Source: JBCCMB01 sp039026555
Lineage (GTDB): Bacteria > Pseudomonadota > Alphaproteobacteria > Caulobacterales > Hyphomonadaceae
DNA length: 30,400 nucleotides
Direction of reading: 5' to 3'
Assembly: GCA_039026555.1 (NCBI GenBank)
Contig: JBCCMB010000020.1
Location: 1 to 30,400, forward strand
Below the pieces are notes generated by a model. It did not search any database, had not been told where the DNA came from, and saw only the letters and a program-made list of their open reading frames with translations. Positions within the stretch are counted from its first letter, which is position 1; each line of letters starts with the position of its first letter. Position numbers and translations under genes: made by a program. Shown here in pieces: positions 1 to 7,652 of this stretch.

Positions 1-255
1 GTCGTCACGTGGGCGGATCGCGACGGCGATGGCATACGCACGCCGCAACATGGCGAGACCTGGATCTCGATGGTCGAGTTCTCCGAGCCCGTCAAAGCTC
101 TGGGGCTGATGACTTATGGCAACTCCCGCCAGCCGGGAACGCCGCACTACAACGACCAACTTCAAATGCTGGCCGATGGCGAATTCCGGACGCTATGGCT
201 AACGCGCGAAGAAGTTGAAGCGAACACGCTGACCCGCGAGGAATTGATGCGATGA
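1..255 (+). CDS. Penicillin acylase family protein, C-terminal fragment (5' end outside window)
   Basis: This is the last 84 codons of a gene that enters from the left edge; the reading frame is open from base 1 to the TGA. The stretch YGNSRQPGTPHYNDQLQML followed by a LWLTREEVEAN segment matches the C-terminal signature of the Ntn-hydrolase penicillin G acylase / acyl-homoserine-lactone acylase family, where the end of the beta subunit reads roughly YGQSSQPGSPHY-D and FTREEIEA. Such enzymes are usually exported, self-cleaving amidases acting on beta-lactam side chains, N-acyl homoserine lactones or other N-acyl amides. The catalytic Ser lies far upstream and is not visible, so substrate and activity cannot be judged. 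The stop codon overlaps the next gene's start (ATGA), indicating coupled translation. Confidence 0.8.
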   Translation, partial: VVTWADRDGDGIRTPQHGETWISMVEFSEPVKALGLMTYGNSRQPGTPHYNDQLQMLADGEFRTLWLTREEVEANTLTREELMR

Positions 256-1775
256 CGACAAAACGGTCCAAAACCGCCCCACTCTCCTCCAAGCTTATCG
301 GGGCCGCGTCCGCGCTCGTTCTCGCCGCCTGCGCAACGGGCGCTGCGGCGGATACGGAAGAACCGCCCTTCACCTCTATCCAACCCGAGCTGTTTGGCGT
401 CGCGGGATCCCTCTCAAACGCCTGGGCGGATTATGACGACGATGGCGATCTTGATTTCGCGGTGTCGATCAAGGGCGGCGAAATTCGGCTTTATCGAAAC
501 GATGAAGGCGTCTTTGTCAGCGTCGGCGGCGAACTAGGATTACCAACCAGCGGCGATGAAATTCGCGGCCTTTCGTGGGGCGATTATGACGGCGATGGCG
601 ACGCGGATTTGATCGGCGGTTCTAATGTCGCGCCTATTCCAACGCGCTCCTATGTCTATCGCAATGACGGCGACGCGTTTGTTGAAGTCGCCGGCGAAGT
701 CGGCTTGGTAATTCCCGGACGTTTCTCGCGCCAGTCCAATTGGATCGACTATGACAATGACGGAGATCTAGATCTTTACGCCGCAAACCGCGCTGGCGTG
801 AATTGGTTGTTCAAAAACGAAGACGGCGCGTTTCAGCGCTTGGGCTTCGGCGTCGGTCCGACGGATCCCCGCCGCACGGTCGGCTCGTGCTGGTTCGATA
901 TGGACCGGGACGGCGATTTAGATCTCTTCCTCGCCAATCAGAACGGCGACAGCGACGCGGTCTGGCGCAATGACGGGGCGCGCTTTATCGATATCGCGTC
1001 CGATCTCGGCATGGATCAAACCTTACGCACATTGCGCGATGGCGGCGTGGGATGCGCCGTCGGCGACTATGACAATGACGGGGATTTCGATCTTTACGTC
1101 GCGGTCTATGGACCGAATTTGCTCTATCGCAATAATGGCGATGGCAGCTTCTCTGAAGTCGCCCAAGCGCTGGGCGTCGCCGAACCGATCAGCACGGTGG
1201 GCGCGGCGTGGGCCGATTATGATTTGGACGGCGATCTAGACCTTATGGCGATCGGCTATAAACGCGTAGACGGCGTACAAGAACCGCTGAACCTGCTTTA
1301 TCGCAATGACGGCGACGCCTTTGTCAGCGTGGTCGCGGAAGATGATCCGATCAACGCCGGCGATCATGGGATTGAATGGATCGATTATGACAATGACGGC
1401 GATGTCGACCTGTCGCTGACCGACGGCTATGGGCCCGAAGGCGGCCATTTCTTGTTCCGCAACAATCTTCCCGCCGACGCGCTGGAGCGCTCGCTTACTG
1501 TCAACGTATTGGATGCGGACGGTCATTTCACAACACCGGGCGCGGAAGTGCGGATCTATGATCCCGAGGGAAGCATAATCGCTTCGCGCCAGGTGACGAC
1601 AGGCGGCGGATACAACACGCAAAGCGCGGTTCCGGTCTATTTCGGTCTCCCGACAACGGACGCCGTAACAGTCGAGGCGACGTTTATGGGACCTGATGGC
1701 GGTTCCGTTCAAACGTTTGAGAACATCACCCCCGGTGGAACGCTCACCATTCTGAAAGACGCCCCGGCCGAGTAA
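252..1775 (+). CDS. FG-GAP/VCBS-repeat lipoprotein with ASPIC/UnbV C-terminal domain
   Basis: A 507-residue exported protein. The N-terminus has Lys/Arg at 4-14, a hydrophobic stretch and a lipobox LAAC with Cys27, so it is probably a lipoprotein. Seven integrin-like FG-GAP/VCBS repeats follow, each with a D-x-D-x-D-G-D-x-D calcium-binding loop, for example DYDNDGDLDLY; they would fold as a beta-propeller. The last roughly 90 residues resemble the ASPIC/UnbV domain that commonly follows VCBS repeats in CRTAC1-like proteins. The function of bacterial members is mostly unknown; surface adhesion or partner binding is the usual guess. The start overlaps the stop of the acylase gene (ATGA) and a GAGGA ribosome binding site lies inside that gene, so the two are probably co-translated. 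Family assignment is firm, role is not. Confidence 0.88.
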   Translation: MTTKRSKTAPLSSKLIGAASALVLAACATGAAADTEEPPFTSIQPELFGVAGSLSNAWADYDDDGDLDFAVSIKGGEIRLYRNDEGVFVSVGGELGLPTSGDEIRGLSWGDYDGDGDADLIGGSNVAPIPTRSYVYRNDGDAFVEVAGEVGLVIPGRFSRQSNWIDYDNDGDLDLYAANRAGVNWLFKNEDGAFQRLGFGVGPTDPRRTVGSCWFDMDRDGDLDLFLANQNGDSDAVWRNDGARFIDIASDLGMDQTLRTLRDGGVGCAVGDYDNDGDFDLYVAVYGPNLLYRNNGDGSFSEVAQALGVAEPISTVGAAWADYDLDGDLDLMAIGYKRVDGVQEPLNLLYRNDGDAFVSVVAEDDPINAGDHGIEWIDYDNDGDVDLSLTDGYGPEGGHFLFRNNLPADALERSLTVNVLDADGHFTTPGAEVRIYDPEGSIIASRQVTTGGGYNTQSAVPVYFGLPTTDAVTVEATFMGPDGGSVQTFENITPGGTLTILKDAPAE

Positions 1776-1951
1776 CCGCCCAAATTTTTAACGCCACCGA
1801 CCAATTCATGCTGGGTTTCTGACCCGACGGGCGTGGTTTTTCACAAACTCACGCTGGGCGAATATCGACTGCGCCGAGCGCTGGGCGGATAGTCGGCCGC
1901 ATCGTATGAGTCAGGCGTCTTGCTAAGACCCACATCAATTCGGGCCCGTCT

Positions 1952-3268
1952 ATGGCGCTAAGATTTCTTGTCCCCTCCCTGATCGGGTTTTGCGCCTTCA
2001 TGCTTCCCGTGCCGACGGAGAACGGTACGATTGCGATCCCGATCGCCATTGTGATCGACATTTTGCGCGACCAATGGCGTGACTACCTGCCCCTAACCGC
2101 CGTCATTATCACCCTGTTGTCCGCAGGCCTGACGCTTTTGTTCACGCTCGTCCCAAGGCTTTCTGCGCGCTCGGAATTCTTAGCCGGGCTGTTTCGCGTG
2201 GGCCCGATATGGCTCGCCATCCGCGTCTTAGGCGCCGCAATCACCTTGCTCGCTTATCTCAAAGTCGGGCCGGAACTTATCTGGTCTGACGCTACTGGCG
2301 GCGTGTTGCTGGCCGACCTCGCGCCGGTCATCATCGTTCTGTTTCTGGTGTCCTGCTTCTTCATCCCGCTTCTCACGGAATATGGGCTGATGGAGTTTGT
2401 CGGCACGCTCGCTGGGCCACTTTTCAGGCGATTGTTTCGCATTCCCGGACGCGGCGCGATCGATGCGGCGGCGTCCTGGATGGGGTCCGCCACGGTCGGC
2501 ACGCTTATCACCGTTCAGCAATACCGCGCCCGCGCCTACACCGGCCGAGAGGCGGCGACGATCGTATCGTGCTTTTCCTTCGCCTCGGTGGGATTTTCCT
2601 TCGCCCTAGCGGCGACCGCCGACGTCGCGCATATGTTCGGCCCCGTTTATCTCACCGTGGTCGCCAGCGGGATTGTCTGCGCGCTCATCTTGTCGCGCAT
2701 TCCGCCGCTATCGCTGGTGCCGGACGTCTATTACGGCGATCAGGGCCCTAAAGACGGCGTCCAAACCATGGATTCAAGCCTGTCGGCCGCATGGCGCGCG
2801 GCGCTGCAGCAAGCCGAAAAAGGTCCTGGACTGAAAGGTCTGTTTGTCGCGGGTCTAAAGGCCGTCGCCTCCATCTATATGGGGCTCTTGCCCAGCGTCT
2901 TCGCCATTGGCGGGATTGCGCTGATGATCACCGAAGCCACGCCGATCTTTGATTGGCTCGCCGCCCCCATCGCGCCCGCATTGAGCCTGCTGGGCTTGCC
3001 GGACGCCGCCGCAGCGGCCCCGGCTTTCCTGGTCGGCTTCGCGGATCAATTCCTAACGGTGATTATCGGCGCCGGCGTCGCGTCCGAACAAACGCGTTTT
3101 GTGATCGCCGTCGCCGCCGTCGGGCAGATCATCTATATGTCGGAAATCGGCGCGTTGATCTTGCAATCGCCGCTGCCCTTGAAGATCCATCATCTCTTCG
3201 CCGTCTTCCTTCTGCGCACAGCGATCATCATACCCTTCGCGGCCGCCGTGTCGCATCTCTTCTACTAG
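1952..3268 (+). CDS. YjiH family membrane protein with nucleoside-recognition (Gate) domain
   Basis: A 438-residue polytopic inner-membrane protein with about ten hydrophobic segments. The N-terminus (FLVPSLIGFCAFMLPVP, then IAIPIAIVIDIL) resembles YjiH-family proteins, and the Gate domain is suggested by the long hydrophobic core around residues 130-240 and 310-430. These proteins are presumed transporters or gated channels; substrates have not been established. The ATG is the only start available after an in-frame TGA at 1907-1909, and it lacks a clear Shine-Dalgarno. The next gene, a HisC-like aminotransferase, begins only 7 bases after the stop, so the pair is very likely one transcript. 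An amino-acid or amine-related substrate is possible from this context but is only inference. Confidence 0.8.
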   Translation: MALRFLVPSLIGFCAFMLPVPTENGTIAIPIAIVIDILRDQWRDYLPLTAVIITLLSAGLTLLFTLVPRLSARSEFLAGLFRVGPIWLAIRVLGAAITLLAYLKVGPELIWSDATGGVLLADLAPVIIVLFLVSCFFIPLLTEYGLMEFVGTLAGPLFRRLFRIPGRGAIDAAASWMGSATVGTLITVQQYRARAYTGREAATIVSCFSFASVGFSFALAATADVAHMFGPVYLTVVASGIVCALILSRIPPLSLVPDVYYGDQGPKDGVQTMDSSLSAAWRAALQQAEKGPGLKGLFVAGLKAVASIYMGLLPSVFAIGGIALMITEATPIFDWLAAPIAPALSLLGLPDAAAAAPAFLVGFADQFLTVIIGAGVASEQTRFVIAVAAVGQIIYMSEIGALILQSPLPLKIHHLFAVFLLRTAIIIPFAAAVSHLFY

Positions 3269-3275
3269 GACGCTC

Positions 3276-4337
3276 ATGTCTCACCCGCCCATCAAAGCTT
3301 CGGACGCCGTCAATAATCTTGTCCCTTATCAATCTGCGCGGGCGCTGAATGCGTTTAATCCGTCCAACACCTATATCGACGCGAATGAGATGCCGGACGC
3401 GCCCGATCTGTCATCGGTCGATCTTGGATCCATCCATCACTATGCGGATGAACAATGCCGCCAGCTGACGGACGCCTACGCCAAATTTGCGAACCTCAGC
3501 CCGGAATGCGTCATCGCCGGACGCGGGATTGATGAGATTATTGATCTGGCCGTGCGCGCCTATTGCGAGCCGCACAAGGACGAAATCCTCGTCATGCCGC
3601 CCACGTACGACGTCTACAGATTTACCGCCGATACGCATCGTTGCGGGGTTGTTGAAATCCCTTTGACACTGGAGGGGCAGATGGATTTGGACGCGATCGC
3701 GAACCTTGATCCCTTGCCCCGCGTTATCTTCGTGTGTCGCCCCAACAACCCGCTAGGCTCAATCCACGCCGCCGAGGACGTATCGCGCTTGCTGGAGCTC
3801 GCCGCCGGCAAATCGCTTGTCGCACTGGACGAGGCCTATATCGAATTTTGCGAGGAAGAGAGTTTGGCGCCCCTCATTGCGGAGCATTCAAACCTTATCG
3901 TCATGCGCACGCTTTCAAAGGCCTTCGGACTGGCGGGATTGCATGTCGGCTTCGGCTTGGCGCAGCCCGGGATCATTGAGACGCTCAACAAGCTGATCAA
4001 TCCTTATCCGATACCGGACCCATGTGCGCGGCTCGCCATAGAGGCGCTTAGCCCAGCCGGCGTCGACCGTATGCGGGCGTCCGTAGATCGCGTCGTCCAA
4101 ACTCGACGCGCGTTCGAAAACGCTCTGCGCGTTTCGCCCAAATGCACGAAGATCATGCCCTCGCGGACCAATTTCGTGCTCGCGGCGTTTGAAGATGCCG
4201 GGCAGATAATGACGGAACTATCCGAACGAAACATCATCGCCCGAAGGTTCCTCAAGCCAGCCACTGGCGATCAATGGATCCGGTTTTCCATCGGCGCGCC
4301 CGAGGTGATGGACGAGATTGCGGCGGCGCTCGCCTAA
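3276..4337 (+). CDS. hisC: Histidinol-phosphate aminotransferase-like PLP enzyme
   Basis: A 353-residue fold-type I aminotransferase close to the usual HisC length. The N-terminal VPYQSAR...IDANEMP matches the HisC pattern PY-SARR...LNANE-P. DEAY (185-188) is the PLP pyridine-N contact region, PNNPLG (156-161) the cofactor loop and RTLSKAFGLAG contains the Schiff-base Lys215. The late WIRFSIG segment carries the substrate-carboxylate/phosphate Arg. The family converts imidazole-acetol phosphate and glutamate to histidinol phosphate. No other his genes are present and it is paired with a YjiH membrane protein, so a secondary role, such as another aromatic or imidazole amino acid, is possible. 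An AGGA lies just upstream of the ATG. A strong GC hairpin spans the stop codon. Confidence 0.85.
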   Translation: MSHPPIKASDAVNNLVPYQSARALNAFNPSNTYIDANEMPDAPDLSSVDLGSIHHYADEQCRQLTDAYAKFANLSPECVIAGRGIDEIIDLAVRAYCEPHKDEILVMPPTYDVYRFTADTHRCGVVEIPLTLEGQMDLDAIANLDPLPRVIFVCRPNNPLGSIHAAEDVSRLLELAAGKSLVALDEAYIEFCEEESLAPLIAEHSNLIVMRTLSKAFGLAGLHVGFGLAQPGIIETLNKLINPYPIPDPCARLAIEALSPAGVDRMRASVDRVVQTRRAFENALRVSPKCTKIMPSRTNFVLAAFEDAGQIMTELSERNIIARRFLKPATGDQWIRFSIGAPEVMDEIAAALA

Positions 4338-4345
4338 GCGCCGCC
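4322..4345. terminator. GC-rich hairpin at a convergent gene junction
   Basis: A perfect 8-base inverted repeat (GGCGGCGC / GCGCCGCC) encloses an 8-base loop that contains the hisC-like stop codon. It sits exactly between two converging genes, hisC-like ending at 4337 and the thiolase ending at 4353. There is no T-tract on either side, so it is not a textbook intrinsic terminator; it may act as a bidirectional transcription block or an mRNA 3'-end stabiliser. Confidence 0.5.
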
Positions 4346-4352
4346 AACCAAC

Positions 4353-5498
4353 TTAAACGCGATCTAAAATGCACACTGCGGAAAGGCCGGGCGCACCATA
4401 GACCTGGCTGTATCCGGTTTTGGCGTCCGCCACTTGCCGCTCCCCGGCCTCACCGCGCAGCTGGATGACATTCTCATAGATCTGGCGCAGGCCTGACGCG
4501 CCGATCGGCTCGCCGCACGCCAAGCAACCGCCATCCGTATTGACCGGCATCTTGCCTTCGATGTGCGTATCGCCCTCCATCAGCATTTTTTCCTGTTCGC
4601 CGTCTTTGCAGAACCCGTTCTCGGCCATGTGCATGATCTCGGCGCCGGATTCGGTATCCTGCAATTGCAGCACATCCATATCTTCCGGTCCTAAGCCCGC
4701 CATCTCAAACGCTGCAGCTGAGGCCAATTCGGTTGGCGATTGTCCTCGGTTGACGTTGAGTGAGGGCGCAAACACTTCAAACGAGCCTTCCGGCCGCGTT
4801 CGCACGGCCGCGCCCCGAATGCGCACGGCGGCGCGGCCGAGTTCTTTAGCTTTCTTCTCACTCGCGACAATCAAAGCTGCGCCACCTTCAGCGGGCGAGC
4901 AGAACATAAATTTGCGCAAAGGATCGCTGACCATTTGCGAGTCCATGATTGTCTCTAAATCCACCGGCTGCTTGCGCCAAGAATGCGGCGTCATCGCGCC
5001 ATTCCGAAAAGCCTTTTCCGCAACCTTGCCAAGCGCTTTTTCGCTGACGCCATGCTGGTCCATATAGCGGCGGATCTTCATGGCGAAGAATTGCGTGGTC
5101 AGCATCATGCCGGTTTCGCCATACCATTCCGGCAATCCTAATTCGCCCGGCTTGGCGTTGAACGCACCACGCGGATGTTTGTCGAAGCCCGTCACCAGGC
5201 CGATATCAAACTCACCCGATTTCACCGCCCAATAGCCAGACAAGAGAGCGGACCCGCCGGTGGCGCAACCGTTTGCGATATTGATGAATTGCGTTCCTGT
5301 TAGGCCCAACCGCGGCAGCATCGCGTCAGCCGCTCCCGCAGCCGCCGATCCGCCGAACGCAAATTGCATATCTTCCCACTCCAGATCGCAATCGGCGAGA
5401 GCTTGGCGAACGGCGTAAACGCCTTGGTCCAGGCCGGAAAGATCGCTGCGGCCGAAGGGATGGATCCCCGCGCCGATAATGTAGACGTCATTGCTCAT
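4353..5498 (-). CDS. Thiolase / SCP2-type lipid-transfer protein
   Basis: A 381-residue thiolase-fold protein. The start is the ATG at 5498, which has GGAGG seven bases upstream; an upstream reading-frame extension would run into the preceding gene. NGCATGG places the nucleophile Cys78. In the C-terminal half NTDGGCLACGEPIGASG corresponds to the conserved glycine-rich loop, but the canonical GHP is GEP, so the usual catalytic His position is Glu. Such divergent thiolases (nonspecific lipid-transfer / SCP-x group) are typically encoded next to a DUF35 OB-fold partner, as here, and in steroid catabolism the Ltp2-DUF35 pair performs retro-aldol cleavage of a CoA thioester rather than thiolysis. 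Beta-ketothiolase or retro-aldolase are both possible; the neighbouring acyl-CoA synthetase supports action on CoA esters. Confidence 0.85.
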   Translation of the reverse strand: MSNDVYIIGAGIHPFGRSDLSGLDQGVYAVRQALADCDLEWEDMQFAFGGSAAAGAADAMLPRLGLTGTQFINIANGCATGGSALLSGYWAVKSGEFDIGLVTGFDKHPRGAFNAKPGELGLPEWYGETGMMLTTQFFAMKIRRYMDQHGVSEKALGKVAEKAFRNGAMTPHSWRKQPVDLETIMDSQMVSDPLRKFMFCSPAEGGAALIVASEKKAKELGRAAVRIRGAAVRTRPEGSFEVFAPSLNVNRGQSPTELASAAAFEMAGLGPEDMDVLQLQDTESGAEIMHMAENGFCKDGEQEKMLMEGDTHIEGKMPVNTDGGCLACGEPIGASGLRQIYENVIQLRGEAGERQVADAKTGYSQVYGAPGLSAVCILDRV

Positions 5499-5511
5499 CT
5501 GATTGCCTCCG

Positions 5512-5919
5512 CTAGGCCGGCGTAAACGCGTAAGTGTGAACAGGATCGCCAGCCTCATCCACCATGAATTCCGTTGTCGTCAGCTGCATAGGCAAACCAA
5601 CTTTAAGCGCCTCAAAATCATCCGAAACAATTCGCGTCTCGACGATCACTTGACCTTCCAATTCGACATATCCGAGCGCGAACGGCTTGAAGGTCTCAGG
5701 CGTGTTTGGGCCAAGAAAGGGCGGCGATTTCGGCGGGAAACGCTGCACCGTATAGGACCATAACTTGCCTTCGGACTTGAGCGGCGTACGTTGAAACCTA
5801 TCGGCCTCGCCGCCTTCCGGCATTGGAAAGACAATGTCGCCGGTTTCGCGAGATCGACCGCCATACAATTGCAAACCTTCATCGGTCTGCTCGATAACAC
5901 TGGGTGAAATCAGCTTCAT
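5512..5919 (-). CDS. DUF35 OB-fold protein lacking zinc-ribbon cysteines
   Basis: A 135-residue protein of the DUF35 (Zn-ribbon plus OB-fold) family, recognised from LYGGR-x-G-IVFP near the start and the OB-fold segments GKLWSYTVQRF, PFALGYVELEG and GLPMQL. The ATG at 5919 is preferred, with AGG eight bases upstream, over a GTG three codons earlier. DUF35 proteins bind and assist a partner thiolase; the partner here is the gene 13 bases downstream. The rubredoxin-like ribbon normally has two Cys pairs, but the expected positions hold Ser23 and Thr26 and the whole protein has no cysteine, so it cannot bind zinc in the usual way. The two genes form a short operon divergent from the acyl-CoA synthetase. 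Confidence 0.82.
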   Translation of the reverse strand: MKLISPSVIEQTDEGLQLYGGRSRETGDIVFPMPEGGEADRFQRTPLKSEGKLWSYTVQRFPPKSPPFLGPNTPETFKPFALGYVELEGQVIVETRIVSDDFEALKVGLPMQLTTTEFMVDEAGDPVHTYAFTPA

Positions 5920-6059
5920 ATTTCGCACCTTCCGCCTACCGAAAACAAAATAGCTAGACGCCTAAAAAAGTCACGCCTGTTGTTTTCAAGCGAAATAGAC
6001 TGTTTTATCCGAAAAAGATATAAATGACGTGGCGACACGCGGCATGGGGAGAGACGAAA
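5920..6059. promoter_or_regulatory. Divergent promoter region between DUF35/thiolase and acyl-CoA synthetase operons
   Basis: An AT-rich 140-base gap between divergent genes. On the plus strand TTGTTT (5980-5985) and TTTTAT (about 6003-6008) are spaced by 17 bases and form a plausible sigma-70-type promoter for the synthetase. On the minus strand GTGACT then TATTTT, about 16 bases apart, could serve the DUF35 gene. The region also contains the 16-base motif shared with the other large divergent promoter. Promoter placement is by eye only. Confidence 0.45.
5958..5973 (-). promoter_or_regulatory. Shared 16-base motif, copy 1
   Basis: On the minus strand this reads TGACTTTTTTAGGCGT. It matches 15 of 16 bases with the copy at 19206-19221. 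It lies 39 bases upstream of the DUF35 start and overlaps the candidate -35 element, so it could be an activator or repressor site or simply a shared promoter core. Confidence 0.4.
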
Positions 6060-7652
6060 ATGCCTGAAGGCAACAGCCCGCCGGGCCTAACGACCCTATC
6101 GGACATGGTGGTGCGCCAAGCGATGGAGCGCCCCGACAAGACTGCATTCAAATTCGAAGGTGATGAACTTACCTTTGCGGATCTCAACCGCAACGCCAGC
6201 CGCACCGCGAATGGCCTTTTGAGCCTGGGCCTGCAACCGGACGAACGCATCGGCTATATCGGCAAGAACTCGCACTTTTACTATGAGATGCTGATGGGCG
6301 CCTCGCGCGCCGGGGGCGTTCCCTGCCCGGTCAATTGGCGATTAGCGGGTCCGGAAATCGTCTATATCCTAAACGACAGCAAGGCGAAGATCCTGTTTGT
6401 CGGCCCTGAATTCGTCGACACCTATCGGGCGATCAGGGATGATTTGCCAAATATCCTGCATGTGATCTGCACCGAAAACGCCGATGGAGACGTCCCGGAT
6501 TACGGCACATGGCGCGATGAGTTTTCGGATGAAGATCCCGGCGTGACGCGCGATTATGATGATGACGCCTTGCAGCTCTACACATCAGGCACGACCGGCC
6601 ATCCCAAAGGCGCGATTTTGTCAAACCGGTCCATTTTAGAATTGCGCGGGCGCGATGATGGAGACGATGCGGCGGAGTGGTCGAAATGGTCGTCTGACGA
6701 TATGAGCCTGGTCGCCATGCCCTGCTTTCATATTGGCGGCACGGGATGGGGCCTGACCGGCATATTCCACGGCGCCACGGGCGTTGTGATGCGCGAATTC
6801 GATCCTATGCAAGTGCTGGACTTCATCGACGAGCATCGGATTTCAAAAATGTTCATGGTGCCCGCCGCGATGCAAATCGTGGTGAACCAGCCAAAGGCGA
6901 AAGAGGTCGATTTTTCGCCGCTCAAATACATGCTCTACGGAGCCTCGCCCATACCGCTCGATTTGCTCAAGACCTGCATGGACGTGTTCCAATGCGGGTT
7001 TGTTCAAATGTACGGCATGACGGAAACCGCCGGCACGATTGTCGCACTGCCGCCGGAGGATCATGATCCGAACGGCAATGACAAAATGCGGTCCGCCGGC
7101 AAAGCGCTAGAAGGCGTGGAAGTCGTCATCCTCGACGAGAATGGGAACACGCTCGCGCCCGGCGAAGTCGGCGAGATCGCCACCAGGTCCGCCGCGAACA
7201 TGTCCGGCTATTGGAATTTAGACGAGGCGACCGCCAAGACCATCGACGGCGATGGATGGCTACGCACAGGCGACGCCGGCTATATGGATGAGGACGGCTA
7301 TGTCTACATCCATGACCGGGTCAAAGACATGATCATCTCCGGCGGTGAAAACATCTATCCGGCGGAGGTGGAAAACGCATTATTCAGCCATCCTGACATC
7401 GCAGACGTCGCCGTGATCGGTATTCCCGACGACAAATGGGGTGAAGCGGTGAAAGCCTGCGTGGTGCGCAAGTCGGGTTCCGACGTCTCCGCCGACGACG
7501 TAATCGCATTTTCACGCACACAGATCGCGGCATTCAAATGCCCGAAAAGCGTGGACTTCATTGATGTATTGCCCCGCAACCCGTCGGGTAAAATTCTGCG
7601 TAGAGACTTAAGAGCGCCCTATTGGGGCGGGCAAAGCCGGGGAGTGAATTAA
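6060..7652 (+). CDS. Acyl-CoA synthetase (AMP-dependent, ANL superfamily)
   Basis: A 530-residue enzyme that would activate a carboxylic acid to its CoA ester through an acyl adenylate. The ATP-binding P-loop TSGTTGHPKG is at 175-184, YGMTET is the A5 motif, GWLRTGDAG is A7, DRVKDMIISGGENIYPAEVE is the A8 hinge and NPSGK carries the A10 catalytic Lys511. Length and motif spacing are normal for the fatty-acid/aryl CoA ligase group; the acid is not predictable. ATG at 6060 is chosen over one 12 codons earlier because GGGGAGAG lies directly before it. Its stop overlaps the next start by one base (TAATG). It starts a three-gene operon and is divergent from a thiolase/DUF35 pair, consistent with CoA-dependent side-chain breakdown. 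Confidence 0.93.
   Translation: MPEGNSPPGLTTLSDMVVRQAMERPDKTAFKFEGDELTFADLNRNASRTANGLLSLGLQPDERIGYIGKNSHFYYEMLMGASRAGGVPCPVNWRLAGPEIVYILNDSKAKILFVGPEFVDTYRAIRDDLPNILHVICTENADGDVPDYGTWRDEFSDEDPGVTRDYDDDALQLYTSGTTGHPKGAILSNRSILELRGRDDGDDAAEWSKWSSDDMSLVAMPCFHIGGTGWGLTGIFHGATGVVMREFDPMQVLDFIDEHRISKMFMVPAAMQIVVNQPKAKEVDFSPLKYMLYGASPIPLDLLKTCMDVFQCGFVQMYGMTETAGTIVALPPEDHDPNGNDKMRSAGKALEGVEVVILDENGNTLAPGEVGEIATRSAANMSGYWNLDEATAKTIDGDGWLRTGDAGYMDEDGYVYIHDRVKDMIISGGENIYPAEVENALFSHPDIADVAVIGIPDDKWGEAVKACVVRKSGSDVSADDVIAFSRTQIAAFKCPKSVDFIDVLPRNPSGKILRRDLRAPYWGGQSRGVN

Noticed and set aside
420..1420. Apparent DNA repeats within the FG-GAP gene
   Set aside because: The repetition is the protein-level calcium-loop motif (DxDxDGDxD) coded with varied codons; it is not a CRISPR or other DNA repeat.
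1776..1951. Possible terminator (GGGT-TTCTG-ACCC with a later T-run) or regulatory element in the 176-base gap before the YjiH gene
   Set aside because: The stem is only four bases and is separated from the T-run; no convincing promoter or RNA structure was seen, so nothing is called here.
5941..5987. Eight-base inverted repeat GAAAACAA / TTGTTTTC in the divergent promoter
   Set aside because: The arms are about 31 bases apart and AT-rich, so chance is a good explanation; not called as an operator.
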